64,000 bases of DNA from Paracyclopina nana. Lineage: Eukaryota > Arthropoda > Copepoda > Cyclopoida > Cyclopettidae. The notes under the pieces are model-generated. The model searched no databases, was not told where the DNA came from, and worked only from the letters and a program-made list of their open reading frames with translations. Shown here piece after piece: positions 30,329-43,900 of the stretch. A program made the translations under genes and the position numbers. Numbering within the stretch: position 1 is the first letter of the stretch; the number at the start of each line of letters is the position of its first letter. The stretch covers positions 14,508,001 to 14,572,000 of the forward strand of contig JAGUCH010000001.1 of the NCBI GenBank assembly GCA_019096065.1. The letters run 5' to 3'.

Positions 30329-33300
30329 CTATACAATAAAGAAGGAGAATTGATGAAAATCTCGGCGATTCCTCAGTTGCATGCAGTGCATCTTACCGTC
30401 TTTTTTATTGAGCCAATGCGAGCCATTGATGAGAGACTGGAGCCGTTGAAGGCCCTCAGAGTTGACCGAGTGCACCGACATGGCGTGGGACTCGAGCCGG
30501 TCCTGCGATGGGAACTTCTCACTGCACAACGGACAAGACTTGTCGGAGGAGTCGGCGTTCAGTGGACTCTGCGTAGACTCTCGTTCCTCGTCACCTCCTG
30601 GAGCAGCAGAAAGAAACACAAATCATAATGGCACCCGAAAACTACCTGCCCGCCAAGCTGCCACTCACGCAGGCTTGGTAGTAGGCTACGTGTGGTGGTG
30701 CGCGAGCTTAACATGGAGAAAGAAACTGAAATTACCTCTGGCTGATGATGATGCTGGCGGCTCCTCATTTTTCCCATCCTCGTCGTCGTCAGGTGACACC
30801 TCTGCCACTTGGAAGATGTCACCGATCTCGGTCAGGGCCATGTTGCCCTCGGCCCGCTTTTGCAGCTGGTGGATCTGCTCCATCTGCAAGTGCTTCATGG
30901 TCCGCACATGACCCATGAGGCCAGCCTTTCCGCGGCTGCCGAACCTGCACAGAATGCACTCGTACGAACGCTTCTCCTCCTCCACAGAGGCCTCCATTTT
31001 TTGCAGGTGGTTGAATAGCACAGCTGCTGCCTGGTGCTGCTGGTTGGACACATGCACTTGTAGCTTGTGCGGGCTGTTGGTGTAAAAATCACAAGCATTG
31101 CATCGAAGCTCGACCGGGTTGATGCTGGACAAGAAGCGAAGCTTCCATTCATTGGATGGACCTCCCTCCTTGATGTGATTGACATGGCTGAGCCGCTGCA
31201 AATGCTTGTCAGTCTTGCAGTGCAGCTGAAAGTTGGCCTTCAAATTGGTCTTGTAGTTGCAAAGCTGGCAGAGGTAGTGGCCGCCGATGAAAAGGCTGAC
31301 TTCATGCTCTCGTGTTCTGCTCCTGTCAAGTGACAAGTGATTGGACAGCTCATCAATGGAGTCCGTGCCAAAGTCGCGGCACACGCAGCAGCTGAACATG
31401 GTCTTGGCATTCAGCTCGTCTTGATGCTGTTGCTCCTGGATGGCTTCTTGAGTGGCCTCATCGGGGCTGAGGCTGGTGGCTCCGCTGGCAGCCGCCGCCG
31501 CAGCAATGGCCGCCAGGTTGAGATCGGAGGGTTGAGGGGGCTGGGGGACCCCACCCGACATCATTTGAGCTAGGACAGCCTGATTGAAGGCCATATCCGC
31601 GAGAGCAGCCTCAGAGGTGGTCGGTGCTCCGGCGCCGGCAAGCAGGCCTAAGCCTTGCTGGATTTGCAGCAGCTGCTTATGGTCCATGCCCGGCATGCCC
31701 ACCATCTGCTGAAGTGCTGACAAATGTTGCATGCTCTTGGCATTCTGCTGCGAGAGAGCCATCATGTTGTGAGTGTGCTTCTCGCTCGTCATGTGGATTC
31801 TGAGGTTGCGGGCAACGTTGGTGTCGTAGTTGCACACATCACATCTCCACGAGGGCTTTGGTGACTGAGACTGGGTGGGGGTTTTACTGGGGCTCATGGA
31901 CGGGGGCAGAGCACTGCCTTTGGAGCTGCTGCTGGGACTTGAGATGCCATGACTGGACGAGATCTTGGAGGGGTCACCAGCGGCTGCAACTGCAGCTGCA
32001 GGCCCGCCATTTTGCAGCTCCTGCATGTTGTTCAAATGTTTGTCTGACTGCATGTGAATGGAAAGGTTGCCCTTGGTGGTGGTGGAGTAGTTGCACACCT
32101 CGCACCTGTAGGGCTTGTATCCGCATGTATACGTCTCACCTCTGGCCAGTCGGGGGTGTTGCTGGCCAGTGATGCAATAAATGCAGGTGGTTTCGCTCTC
32201 GGGGTGCTTCTCCTTCATGTGGATCTCGAGCGTCTCCTGATACTTGTAGTGCCAGTTGCACTTGGGGCACTTGAGCGTCTTGCAGCTGTTCCTGGAGACG
32301 TTCCAGGCAGCGCCTCCCGCAATCCTGGATGAGCTGAGGATGAGGTCACACTTGGAGCACTCCACTCCGGTGGGACGGCCGTTGATGTGGTCGGGACAGG
32401 CCCCAATTGTCGTGCCCTGGAGCATGTTGGCATTGGTCACCGTGTGGGTGCTCGTCAATGGGAGTTGGCTAAATGAGCTAATTGAGGAGGGTGAAGGCGA
32501 GCTGTATCTGGTGAAGTTGGGCGGGCTTCTTGCGGCCGCCGAGTCGTCGGGGCCGTCCTCGAGCCTCGAGGTCACGCTGGGAGGCTGCATGAGGCTGTCC
32601 TCTCCATCCGAGCCGGTGGTGGTGGCAGCGGCTGTGGTAGGAAGACTGCTGCCAGCCTTGGCTTGCTGAAACGCAGCAGCTACTGACAAAAAGTTGGCTA
32701 TGGCACCTGGTGACATGGGAGGACTTGACTTGTTGCCCCCCTGGATCAGGCTGGCAAGGCCGGTCAGAGAGGCCATTGAGGTTGTTGGGGTTGTGGGCCC
32801 AGAGGCCGCGGTGGTGGGCTCGAGGAAGGACAGGGTGACTTCCTGGTCCGTGCCCACGTACTGGATGATGGCCGAGTTGTTCTTGCTGGAGTCCAGCATG
32901 GCCTGCTCGTCTTCGGTGAGGGACACCTGGTGCAGGTCTCCGCAGTGACTGGCGAAGGACTTTGAGCAGCCGAAGGAAAGCTTGCAGATGAAGCACATCA
33001 GGATGGGCTTGACTGGCACCAGGGAGGGCAGGGTGGGCTTCTCCATGGGCTGCTCCTTGGAGGGCACACAGTGCGTCGAGTTGTTACGGGCCGAGTACAC
33101 TCGGTAGCTGTGGACGACGGGCGTTTCGGGCACGTTGCGGTCCTGCATGAGTTTTACGAAAGCTTGCCCATAGAGGGCGTTGTAGTAAGCCGAGCTCCTC
33201 GAGACGACGAACGCGTTGGCGATTTGAGGGTAGCTCTTCTTTTTGACGGGCTCAAGGGCCTCCTCCTCTTCCTCCTCGTCAACGATGCATCCCTCCTGCT

Positions 33301-33445
33301 TGGGCAACTCGTTGTCCCCCAGGTCGGCATCTTCGATGATGTAGGTGCTGCCGTCCGGGTTGTAGACGATTTTGCCCGCGAATTTGGCGACCTTGTCCCT
33401 GTCCTCGGCAGTGGCAACTTGAGGCTCACTCTCCGGAGACATCAT
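26169..33445 (-). CDS. zfh2: Zinc-finger homeobox protein, Zfh2/ZFHX3 family
   Basis: Large nuclear transcription factor; in flies and vertebrates the family acts in neural and appendage development. Coding exons 33445-30736, 30597-30397 and 30328-26169 sum to 7,071 nt (2,356 aa) with consistent phase-1 GT-AG introns. The start ATG has an in-frame TAA 24 bp upstream. Clear C2H2 fingers lie at about residues 151-172, 393-414, 448-470, 535-557, 726-748, 782-804, 830-852, 925-946, 1004-1026, 1080-1102, 1801-1821, 2032-2053 and 2254-2277, with a few degenerate ones. Four homeodomains lie at about 1476-1535, 1711-1770, 1961-2020 and 2175-2234. All keep W48, F49 and N51; the first has Arg rather than Gln at position 50. 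A polyglutamine run sits near 1404-1413 and a CtBP-type ALDLT near 2138. Four homeodomains match ZFHX3/4 of vertebrates; Drosophila Zfh2 has three. Assignment to the family is very secure. Confidence 0.97.
30329..30396 (-). other. zfh2 intron, 68 bp, phase 1
   Basis: Donor GTAAGA and acceptor CTTCTTTATTGTATAG. Very short, as is usual in compact arthropod genes. Confidence 0.92.
30397..30597 (-). other. zfh2: zfh2 coding exon 2, 201 nt
   Basis: Encodes one C2H2 finger (C-x2-C-x12-H-x4-H at about residues 925-946). Flanked by phase-1 introns; length is a multiple of three, so it could be skipped without breaking the frame. Confidence 0.92.
30598..30735 (-). other. zfh2 intron, 138 bp, phase 1
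   Basis: Donor GTAATT and acceptor TTTCTTTCTGCTGCTCCAG. The frame is kept only with this intron removed. Confidence 0.9.
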
Positions 33446-33489
33446 GATGACTTTGCAGGGAATTTCTTAGATCGACATTGCAATGCGTT
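30736..33489 (-). other. zfh2: zfh2 exon with start codon (coding exon 1)
   Basis: Begins after a TTTATTTGTTGCAG acceptor (exon starts at 33489), gives 44 nt of 5' UTR, then 2,710 coding nt from 33445. It ends at 30736 before a GTAATT donor. It encodes the first seven clear C2H2 fingers. Confidence 0.85.
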
Positions 33490-33990
33490 CTGCAACAAAT
33501 AAAAAGGGGAAAAATGTACATCTCCAATTTGCGAGGATTATTGGATGATTGGCGTCGACGCCATAATGACACAATTCAGTTTAATTAGATAATGACCCCC
33601 GGTTCAATTGAAGCCCTCCTCCATCCGAGAGCAGCTCTCAATAATCAGATGGAAAAAGTTTAGTTTCCAATTAATCAACCAACTTTGTGGTATGCTACCA
33701 TATTGAACTCTCCAATGTTTGCTTTTGGTATACTACGAGTATGCTCGCGGTACTAAGGGGAAAAGTTCGAATGTATTGATCTCGCGCTCTCCTCACAACT
33801 TTTAATTGGAAGCTCTCTGGGTGATTATGATCCATATGGAAACCCTGGGGATTTTGGTGCTCAAGGGGGTCGGGAAATGAAGAATCATAATACCACAACA
33901 TAATGAGATGAGCGATGATGATTTCTTACACACCACGTGCATTAATGCAGCAACTACCGCGCGAGACTTCTAATGAGAGCAAGGGGAGAC

Positions 33991-34011
33991 TGCTGCTGCT
34001 GCTGCTGCTGC
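33991..34011. repeat. (TGC)7 microsatellite
   Basis: Seven TGC units in the putative 5' intron of zfh2. Confidence 0.9.
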
Positions 34012-36949
34012 ATCAATGAAAAATTCCCTTAATTAGGGACAAACTGCATGATGATGACTCATGTGCTTACTAATTTCAGTTACACAGTGGTCGAGAGGAA
34101 AAGGGGAGCAATTAGTTTTGCTGCAGCACCATTCATATTACCCCCCTTCTTTGGAAAAGCGCAGCAATAATGATGCATCTGATCAGACCCATCGATCATT
34201 TATTTATTTTTATCCCGGGAAAAACATCATGGACGATTTTCCACAGCATTGAATGACAGCATTGTCATTTCGGGATGGAGACAATTACGACTCATTGTTA
34301 GAAGTTCAACAATTGTCCTCTTGTCTATCTCTATTGTTTGTGCAATAACTAGCATCAATTGGTGCTAAGTATGCATAAATGCACGCGAGGAGGAGCACAG
34401 TTGTTGTCATCATCACATTTCCCGAAAAAATGATTTGCTAAGATGGGTACGCAGGATTATTAGCCTCTTTTTAATTAAACAGTCCTCCTCCTCCTGCCTG
34501 GGTAATTTTCTGTTGATTTTGAGGGGGGATTCAAACAAGCTAATCAATTTGAACTCTAGTGCGTCACGAGGATTAATATTTGAAGCTGAAAACCGACGGC
34601 GAGAGTATTTAGGAACATGCAAGAATGTCGTTGAAAAGTCACGTTTTCAAGCCTTTCCGGATCGACGCCATTGAACAAGACTTTTTCTTTTTTGGCAAAT
34701 ATGCAGGAAGCTGAAGATTTTCCAGCTTTAAGGAGTTATGACAAGTATGCAGCTGTTGAGGGTCATGTGAGAAGTCTACAACTCATTTCCTAAAGCATAT
34801 GCTTCGACTTGAAAATGCGAGCTAAAGTAATTACTACATCGTGTCCCCAGAGTGCTACTACCACAGCTACACTACAAGCAACAATAGCCGGGAGAGAGCG
34901 AAAAAAAGCTACTTTCCTTCAACTAGATTTCAGCATAGGAGGAAAAGGGGCCGTTCTAGTGGGAGAAGCAGCGTATGTAGTACAGTGTGAACACACAGCC
35001 ATTTTTAATTAAGACTTGCTGCCATGTCTGACTAACGAATGAGAGAGCCAGGCGCAATTAAAAACTCCTCCTACATGAGGGGAAACTCTCTCTCATTTGG
35101 GATTAGCACGACATCATCATCATGCTACATAAATGAGACCCCAGCAGCATTGGCCATTTAAAAAGCCAAAAAAAATGCCGTTTCCTTTGTGCATTAAAGC
35201 GCTGCGAGATAATTGGCCGAAAAAGGCTCTAATTACTTAATTACTCGGACTTCCCACCAAAAGTCAATTCCCCTTTGTTTAAAAATAGCATACCACCGTT
35301 ATGGACCAATAACAATATCAAATGGCCGAAAGTTCGGGGGAAGAAGGAAAAGAGAAACGACTTTTCCTGCATTACGGCAATACTCTTTTTTATTGGTCCA
35401 CAATGGAGTTGTTTTTGACTGCTGCGCTAATTGCTAGTTCTGCTTTTCCCAAGCAAAGCTTAGCCATTGACCAACTGAGCAATTGAAAAGGCTCACGAAC
35501 GAAAGTGCTCGAGTAATTAATGGCCGGATATTTGTTTTCGCCGATAATTGCTCCACTACAACAACCTAGTGAACAGAAACTGCCCGACCAGACGGCAGCA
35601 GCAGCAGCAGCTACGATTGAAATGAGCCATTTTTCAGACAAACACAGGAGTAGCAATTAGCACGTCAGATCCCGGGTTCAAGTACCATTGCTGCTCTGAG
35701 CACACACAATTCAAAAAGGGGGTCAAAGATACAATATTATATAGCTATGAAGTGTGAGGAGCATTGCTGCACATTTTAAGACTGTTGTTGTTGCAGCTGC
35801 GAGCTGCCATACACTACGGCTGGTATGGTCAAATAAAGCAATTAAATGTTGCCGAAAGTTAAGCTCCGTTCGACAACTAATTGTTTTCATTTGGCAACGT
35901 TTTTTTAGCTAGTTTTATGGTTCGTTTCCTAATTCCCACTCGGCGATTTGTCCTCCTCCCCCACAAACAGCTAGCACACAACAAAGAAAAGAAGGCGCGC
36001 AATTATAAGTGCATCGTTCGGTGGGGCACTTGTCGGGCCAGGTACAATGCAATTAGTCGAACATTGGAAATTCTCTATTGTTTTTCTAGCATTCAAGAGG
36101 CGCCGCCGCCATTTGCCAATACAGCTCTATTACTACTACTACTACCGGATGCCTGAGGTCTGCACGGAGCAAGTTGTAAAAACTCCTTTTTTCCCTCGCC
36201 AATCTTGATCACCCTCAGATACTACATATCCAAAGTTTATTGCTGCTGTATACAGTTTTGTCTACTTAGCGGGACACAGTGGGGCAAATTGCCGGCCAAA
36301 ATGAGCGCGGTGCTCACGATTTGGAGAGGCCATAAATGGTTTTTGTCAATAAAGAGGCATTCGAATTTGACGATAAAAAATACCTCCTCTGGGCACCGCC
36401 GCCATCAGCATTCTAAAGGATTAAATTGGCAAGCTGCCTCCAATAAACGTGTGACATGACAACTACAACTTCTGAAAAGTGGGCGTCGTTCAGTACATAA
36501 AAATTCGGCTTTATGGAATCGTAAACCAAGACGACGGCTTTTCGAAGGATCATCGACCTGAAGCCCCATGAATGATAATAATTCTGCTTAGCAGATGAGA
36601 TGAGGCACATTAAACTTTTTATTGTCACCTAAGCAATCAAGTTTCATACAATATGTGGACAGCTTTGCTCTTTTACGGCCGAAAATAAAAGACCAGCAGG
36701 CAAGAGAAGATCAGCTGTTGCGCGGACAACCCACGAGACTCAAGGGAGCGCGCGCGCGCTCGCTACAGCGGCCACTGAGATCATTAGAAGCCTGATTAAG
36801 GCTGTGGGATGTAATCACGCATGCGAGGCAAACAATCATAATGTTCCTTACTAACAAAAGGCTCAAATCTTGGTATGTATGCATACATGGAGAGAGAGAG
36901 CAGGTTCGTTAGATCAATATGCGCATTAACAGACCCCCACCATTATTAC

Positions 36950-36967
36950 AACACACACACACACACA
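36950..36967. repeat. (AC)9 microsatellite
   Basis: Alternating AC followed by a short TA stretch. Confidence 0.9.
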
Positions 36968-37153
36968 TATATAGAGCATAATACAATAATGTATGGAATT
37001 GTTGTGTGCACGTCACATTACGGTTGATTGCAAGAAACACAAGATATCTAGTATAAACATGACCACAATCAAATGAATTGCCGGTGGAGTGTGACAATTC
37101 TCACCTGCTAGCCGTGTTGACTTTTAATAGCTTGAAATCGATCGAGTCAAGCT

Positions 37154-37169
37154 GCGCGCGCGCGCGCGC
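37154..37169. repeat. (GC)8 alternating tract
   Basis: Sixteen bases of alternating GC, a sequence that can adopt Z-DNA. Confidence 0.9.
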
Positions 37170-40100
37170 CAAGTTCATTAGGCAGAATAATGCATTCTGG
37201 ATAATTCAATTTTTGCATCAAAATAGGCGGCAGATGAACGTATTTATTCGGATTTCGCCATCATTAGATGCTTTGTCAATAATAATTCTGAGCAGCATAA
37301 TAACAAAGCAGGAAGTGAGCTTGGGAGCTAATGATTGATCCGGCTAGGATTTAATCATTAATACTCCCCGATAGATATAGATGAATCAATATGATGATCA
37401 TGAGCGGGCAAAAAATGGAGCAAAACTAACAGGATTTCCTCGAAAATTAAGCCGCTGCTACACAGAATTTAGTGCAGTTCCATCTGGAGGAGGCCAAATA
37501 TTTAGACCTAATCCTCAGCTCTCTAAAATATAAGGGGTAACAAAAATCTCACGCACGTGCACACTTGATCTCTAAGAGTCATTACTAAATAAGACTAGTT
37601 AAAAACGAACGTTAAGCCCAATTTAAGGTCAGTTTGCCATTAGCATTCCTTGCGAGAATTCATCTCTGCAGGCTTGGTACATGATCATAAGGATTATTTT
37701 TCCTGCTGAAGGAAACCTCATTGCAAGCAGCAATCGTTATTAGCATCCAAAATATTTGACAAGTGAGATGAGCCTTGACAAAAGTCTTGAACAAGAGTCT
37801 AGACGACGCAAAAACATACGTATATGCTTAAACGGCAGCAGTACTACGTGCCCTGAATTATAATTACTGTATTTGTGAGCAGTAGGAACAGAACGAAAAC
37901 GTTTTAATTAGCACAAAAAATTACTTAAAAGCAGCCAAGGCTGGCTTGGAGGGGGGAAGCTAGAGGGAGAAATATGTCTCAGACACTTAAAAAATGAGTT
38001 GCACCTGGAAAGTGAACTACTGTGTTTCAGCTCACAAATACAACACGCAGGGGTAATTAGGAATTAGAAAAACTTCACGTGAATTTTCCGCAACATTGGC
38101 ACCTTATCAGGGTGGCTTTTTAGGCTCCATTTGTGCCCGAGTGTGTGTCTTGTGAAAGCTGCCTTTCACTCCTCTATTGTCTTGCCAGTTATAATCTGTT
38201 GCCTGTCAGGAAATGAATGCCAGAAAAAATAGCAAGGGTGCTGCTACTTAGGCCACAATCTAGCTCTAAGAACTCATTTGTCAATTGCAAAAGTTCTCCC
38301 CAAGATTCAGCAGAAAGTAAAAACGTCAATAGGCTTCACGGCCAAATGCTAACTTGAATATTCCACTAATGAACAAAGCGAAGCAACAGCAGCCAACTAA
38401 CGCATAAATCACGAGCGGGAAAAAAACCCTTTTAGCACCAAATTTCGAGATGCTCCTCAGCATGAGGGTTTTGGACAAGCACATCCCTAATGAGCCTTTT
38501 AAAAAAGGGGGGATAATGTTGCCTTTCTTCCATAACTTTGCAAGAGTCCAGAGATTTTCAGCAAGCTCAAGTTTGTTTAATGAGAATGTCAATTAGCTCC
38601 GTCGTTTTATCTGCACCCAGTCTCCGTTTACAAATCAAGCCCGAGTTTCCCGTAAGCTGATCTGCTTTCCTACTTCATTTAATTACTTATTTTGCGCCGA
38701 GCAAATATTATCACGAAATAAAAAGAAGAAGGGTTCAAATATGATTGCATGAGTCAGCACAAAAAAGGTAGCCTAAATTTGAGATAGAAGCTGCTGAGTG
38801 TGTCAATATTTTGCACCCTTTACAATAATAATCACGATTCATTGGACGACGACTCATATCAGTGTTTGGCTTTTGGTAGCTTTTTCTCGTGCCATGAGCC
38901 AATTTTGGACAAGTTTACGGTGTTTCCGGACTAAGGTATGAGGTAAAAAATAAACTTGTCTATTTGACGCGTTGGCTGTCAAAAATATGCCAAACTGCGC
39001 GGATATCAGCCATAATTATCCGTACTGTAATGTCTTTCTAAACAAGATAAATGTATCTTGATAGCTAGCGGGAGAAATTATTTGACTGGCGAGATCTTGA
39101 CACCTGGCCAATGAATTTACGCCACCAAAACACAGGTGTCGTTGCTCTTGTCCTGCCAAAAAGCCGCCCAAATAAAAAAAAACTGGGTGCTTTGAAGAGC
39201 CCTCTCTTGAATTTGCCTGAGCGTTTAGAATCATGAGAAAAACACTTATGAAAGGTAGCTGAACTGCTTCAATTAAGAGTTAAGCAACAATATGCTAATT
39301 AAAGAGCATATTAGTGTTGGAGCCTGCAAAGCTAAAAAAAAACCAACCAAGGTTCTTTTCTTTGAAAGTGTCCCTTTTTGGCAACCGTTGACATAGACAA
39401 AAGGTGAGAGACAATCCCTAAAGTGATTTGTCCACCTGGGGGTGATTGGACACAGTAAAAATTCCTCTTGGACGGCCATTCTAATGAGAACGGCCGACAC
39501 TTTGCCGTTCATTTAGTTTTGAATGAATAAAGCTGTGACACAGACTGTTAGGGATCTCCCCAAAATCCTTACGCAATTCCAACAACACCATGACATAATA
39601 AGAAGGTAACTAAAGAGCCTCATATTATGCAACAGCTTGATTACGGCACACCCATCTGACCTAACACCACTTGCCTAATAAAGGCTACTCAAGAGAGGGC
39701 AGGAGGAATAAACAATTCAGCTAATAGTCCGCTGGTCAAGGGTCGTCCTAGACAAAGTGACACCACTTTGCTGTTGGTCAAGACTCGTTGTGGTTCTCCC
39801 AAAAGCAGCGGGTGGTATTTGCTGAAGAATTTGTAAAAGAGTAGCAAATCAGTGAAAATCCACACGAAAAAGTCGAAAACATGATAAACTGATATGACAT
39901 AGCTCCTACCACCACAACAGCAAATTCCAGCGTGCATTTCCCCTCGATCACCTCATCGCTTTAGTGAGCCAAGCCCATTTTTACAGTTTACACCTTCAAA
40001 GCACTGCGTTATGATCAATTAACAACGCGAGTAGTACGACGAGTCCCGCGAATAGCATCCAATCTTAGGCTTTGTTGGACTTTTTTGATACTCGAGAACC

Positions 40101-40331
40101 AGCTAGATTTAGCTACAGCCTATAAATTAGACTTTCATTAAGATCTCCTGGCCGGAATTTACGGGACACATCTGAGTCTTTCATCTCGTGTAGTAGAAGA
40201 AGTCTTGAAACCCATAATAGTAAAGCAAGTATTATGGGTATGCGTGAGCTCAGATGCGCGAGAAGAACCATCAAAATGGTCGACTATTAACAACGCTACA
40301 TAATAAATTGAGCACCTTTTTAGCAACAACA

Positions 40332-40346
40332 CTCTCTCTCTCTCTC
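40332..40346. repeat. (CT)n microsatellite
   Basis: About seven CT units. Confidence 0.85.
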
Positions 40347-40727
40347 AATGGATTTTTTCCCTGGCTAGCTGCCTATATCACATAAACGGATATAGAACTC
40401 GTACAGCTTTTGAGCTGATGGTGGACGACGGCTTTCTAATAATTCCATATTTCCCTCCATGCAGCTCAAATAGCAGCAGCCAAGGAAAGGGATGGAAAGA
40501 AGAATGCTTATTCGACTTTCCTTTTTTCTGACCATCAGCAGCATAGTAAAAAAGAGGATTTCAAAATAATCAATAGAGAAAGCATCGGAGATGATCTCGG
40601 ATTGGCCGCCGAACTCGGTGCACATTAATTGCCTAATTTGATTTTGCCAGCAGCCAAAATTAGCACCTGGCCATCAGGCACGCGAATTTGGTGTCGTCAT
40701 TAATTATGATTGTGCACTGTAGCTTAC

Positions 40728-40947
40728 CTTAAAAAAGGGGGAACTCGCCGACTTCACTAATTTCCACTTGGCACACTAGCAGTAGTTCAATTTGATGCGA
40801 TGACAACGAGCCTCCAAATTCGGGGTCGCTCTTCAGAAGTGTAGCTGTAGCAGTGGTGGGTTAATGTCTCTCTTTTTTGCCTATTTCTTCGTGGCTCTTT
40901 AGAAATTTTGTGTAACACCTGGTGCAGCTGAGGGTGCGGCGAACACT
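40728..40947 (-). other. Candidate non-coding first exon of zfh2
   Basis: Ends in AAG followed by donor GTAAGC (40727 inward), a strong splice donor on the same strand as zfh2. The sequence is clearly more GC-rich than its surroundings, as is common around a start site. It would splice to the acceptor at 33490, giving a purely untranslated leader. No transcript evidence is available; the exon start is a guess from an initiator motif, and an acceptor- or donor-like TTGCAG/GTGTGA at about 41365 offers alternatives. Confidence 0.35.
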
Positions 40948-40949
40948 GA
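40945..40949 (-). promoter_or_regulatory. Candidate initiator (TCAGT) for zfh2
   Basis: Minus-strand TCAGT with its A at 40947. An AGGTGT at +28 to +33 resembles the downstream promoter element. There is no TATA box. A short match, so weak evidence. Confidence 0.25.
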
Positions 40950-43900
40950 CAGTGTCGTCTGCTGAAAATGTTGAAAATTGCAGCCACACCGGAGAACGAA
41001 CGAACGACGAGCTCTCGCGAGCGGTGGATGACGCCGCATTCGCCCAATCTCACTTTCATAGAGCACACAATCCACTAACAAGCGCAAGGGAACAGAAACG
41101 CCGTCCGACAACCAAAAATGGTACAGCAGCACTCGGTTCTCCTCTGCTGCTGCCGCGTAGACTCTGCATTAATTGCTCCAATCGCCAACGCGCAGCTCAC
41201 GCGTTCCTTAGAGGCAAAAACGGAGCATTTTTCGTCATCACCATTTGGATAAGAAAGTGAATTTTGCCAACAGCTTCTTCCTTCGTGGTGGAACTCTCCT
41301 TTCCCACTTTTCTGGAGTTGCCATGATTGCGTAGAGTCTATCTTTGGCAAAGTGCGAATTTTCACACCTGCAAAATAAAATTATTTTAGAATCTTGTCGT
41401 TGTGATTCCAGCTTTTGATGGAATAAATGAATGCTCCTACGCCTTTCATATTAGCAATTTTTCTGATTGCCTAGAGACACTGATTTTTTTGTGAGGATAA
41501 CAAAAATATATTATTTTCTCAGACAAAAATAAAAATGATTGCCTATTTCTCCTCCAATCCGTCTTTAGCCTGATAAATGGCCATTTTTAGGACTTGGTTA
41601 TTGGCAAACAAATTCTTTTCATACCATTTGCTGGCCAATTTATGGCATCCTTTTAGGTGTCAAACGCTTTCGAAGAGGATATGCTGTGCATTAGTTCTTT
41701 TGATGATTTTCCATAAATTAGCTGATGGGGGCATTTCAGCACTCGCTTTTCCTCTCGTTCATGTAACTCATCCTCTTAGCTCGCAATCAGCTTTCGTCAT
41801 AACGAAATTGGATTAATGGATAAACTGACTCCTGATCGTAAGGCCTGGAAGAAAAATTGATTAATTAGCAAGTACGCAAAGAATTGTGGTCACAATACCA
41901 TATACTATTGGTGTATTGGTTTTAAGAAAAATACAACAGCAATACAGATACCTAGGAATTCACATTACACCGACTACGTAGAACCTGCGTTTCGGAATTG
42001 CTGCTCTTTGCAGTCACTTGCCAGGTATTTTTTTTTCACAGAGTCCAGCCTTATTTATCTTTTGCCCGGATTTCATTGAATGTTTCTGACAAAGCCCATT
42101 TTTCGGCAAATTGACAAAAGACATTTTTTGCACAATTCTAACCACAAAATGAAGGGGAAGAGGCGACAGACAACACGGTATTGACAGATTTTCGGATTTT
42201 AATGGCAATTTTTGCTTGCGGTGCTGTAATGAGCTAAATCATTACTAGGAGAAAAAAGAAAGAAATTGTTCATCAGCAAACGCAGTTGTGACGAAGAACA
42301 CTTCCTTTCTATAAATGGGATTAAGAACTGGGTGGGGCTCGTGAAGATTGGATTAAATGAATTCAAAACATTTGAAGACACTGCCATAGCATAAGAATGA
42401 ATGCAGCCAAAAGTTTATTTCATCATTAATGAAGTGGCTGCCAATCACTATTTGCCACCAAGCGCCAAATCATCAATATTACTATGAATATTCGGCAGAA
42501 ATTCACATGCCATAGGTTAAACCCACACATTTTCTACTTATCAAAACCATGACAATTTTTCGATTAGGTCGTCTATTTTTCAGCCGTCAATGAAACAAAT
42601 TTCAAAACATTTCCGGCCAAATATTAAAAAAAAGGGGTGAAAAGTCTGATGATTCCTTGGAAATTGTAGTCGTTAAAGTTTGCACGTGATGATCGGGGAA
42701 CGTTTTATCAATGTTGACCATAGTCATGATTACTAGTCGTCGATTATTGACAGTTGTCAAATAATCCCATTTTCCTATGAGCACGAGATCCCGTTCTCCT
42801 GCAGCAGAACACTGTTTTAACTACCTCTGCTTAAGATAAATTGTCATTAAAATCCCATGTCAGGCAAGTGCCAGCTTACAGCGTTTCAGGAGAAAAACAG
42901 TCAAAATTCAACACGCACTTGAAAAGATCTATGGCAAAATGATTTCATCAATACCTAACGCAATTCCGGAGAAAGTCTAAAATCGTCGTAGAGCGTACGT
43001 CTAGCTTCTTAGTAAGTCTTTACAAGAAGAAGACTTTTTGTCTTGATAGACAGGAGAGGCAAGAGCGGCAAAAAAGGCAGCATTTTTGCAAAAAAAAAAT
43101 CCAGGTAAAGCATAACGTTTTCGCCTGGGGCCAGAGTTGTACAAAAATATGTCATGGAAAATCAACAGACAATTTGTCGAGAGGAAAACGTCTTGTTCTT
43201 GCACAAGAGTTGGATTTCCCAATTTCAGCAGATTCTCAAAATGGCAACGCAGTTGACAATTTGTCGAGCAGAAAATGACTCAATATCGAGTGAAAGTATG
43301 CGGGGCAGCAGCCGTGAAAGTTTGTTTTGAGTTCTTTGTTGGCCACTGAAGTGACAATCGTTGGGGGAAGATGCAGAAAATGTCAATCTACATACCGCAA
43401 AGAATTAGCTTTAGCTTTGTGGCCAAACTAATTAGTAAGATTTAGTGTGGCCTCAGCCAAGATATTTGAAGAAGTTGTAGCTGTCTCCATGAGATTCACG
43501 GTGTGTGCGACAGGCGTCAGAAAAAAGCGCCAAATTGACGACATTCGAGCCCAAAATATCACCTGGAAATTAAGAACAAAAAATAAATAAATAAACGACG
43601 GCGAATATCAATTTTTATCCGTAGTGCCATTCTTACCCGATTGTATTCTTCATCTTTCGAGATTATTTCTAATTTTTGGATCGGCTTCATGACTTGAAAT
43701 CCGACAGTGAAAACACTATTTTTGCCCGATTGCTGCTTCTGTCGTCCAAGATGAATGTGACTGATTAGAAAGACACACATTTTGCACGAGGCCAAGTCCT
43801 AATTTGCCTTTTTTATAACGTCTGAAATGAGACGAAAGCTGAATCACAACAAATCTCAGTGTTGTTGTATTTTCTTGAAAAAAATCCGCCAAACGAGCAC

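Larger units (their letters stand above)
33490..40727 (-). other. Probable large 5' intron of zfh2, non-coding
   Basis: Lies between the acceptor at 33490 and a strong donor-like AAG/GTAAGC on the minus strand at 40727-40728. No coding frame is recognisable inside. It holds simple repeats ((TGC)7 at 33991, AC run at 36950, GC run at 37154, CT run at 40332). Developmental regulators often keep enhancers in such introns; that is inference here. Confidence 0.4.

Noticed and set aside
26196-33502. Many plus-strand frames (up to 258 codons) opposite zfh2
   Set aside because: Antisense shadows of the zinc-finger and homeodomain coding exons.
35670-35690. GGTTCAAGTACC, resembling a tRNA B-box
   Set aside because: The T-arm stem does not pair and no cloverleaf or A-box is present; at most an old tRNA-derived fragment.
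43160-43275. Direct repeat GACAATTTGTCGAG, two copies about 85 bp apart
   Set aside because: Only 14 bases, two copies, no further structure around them.
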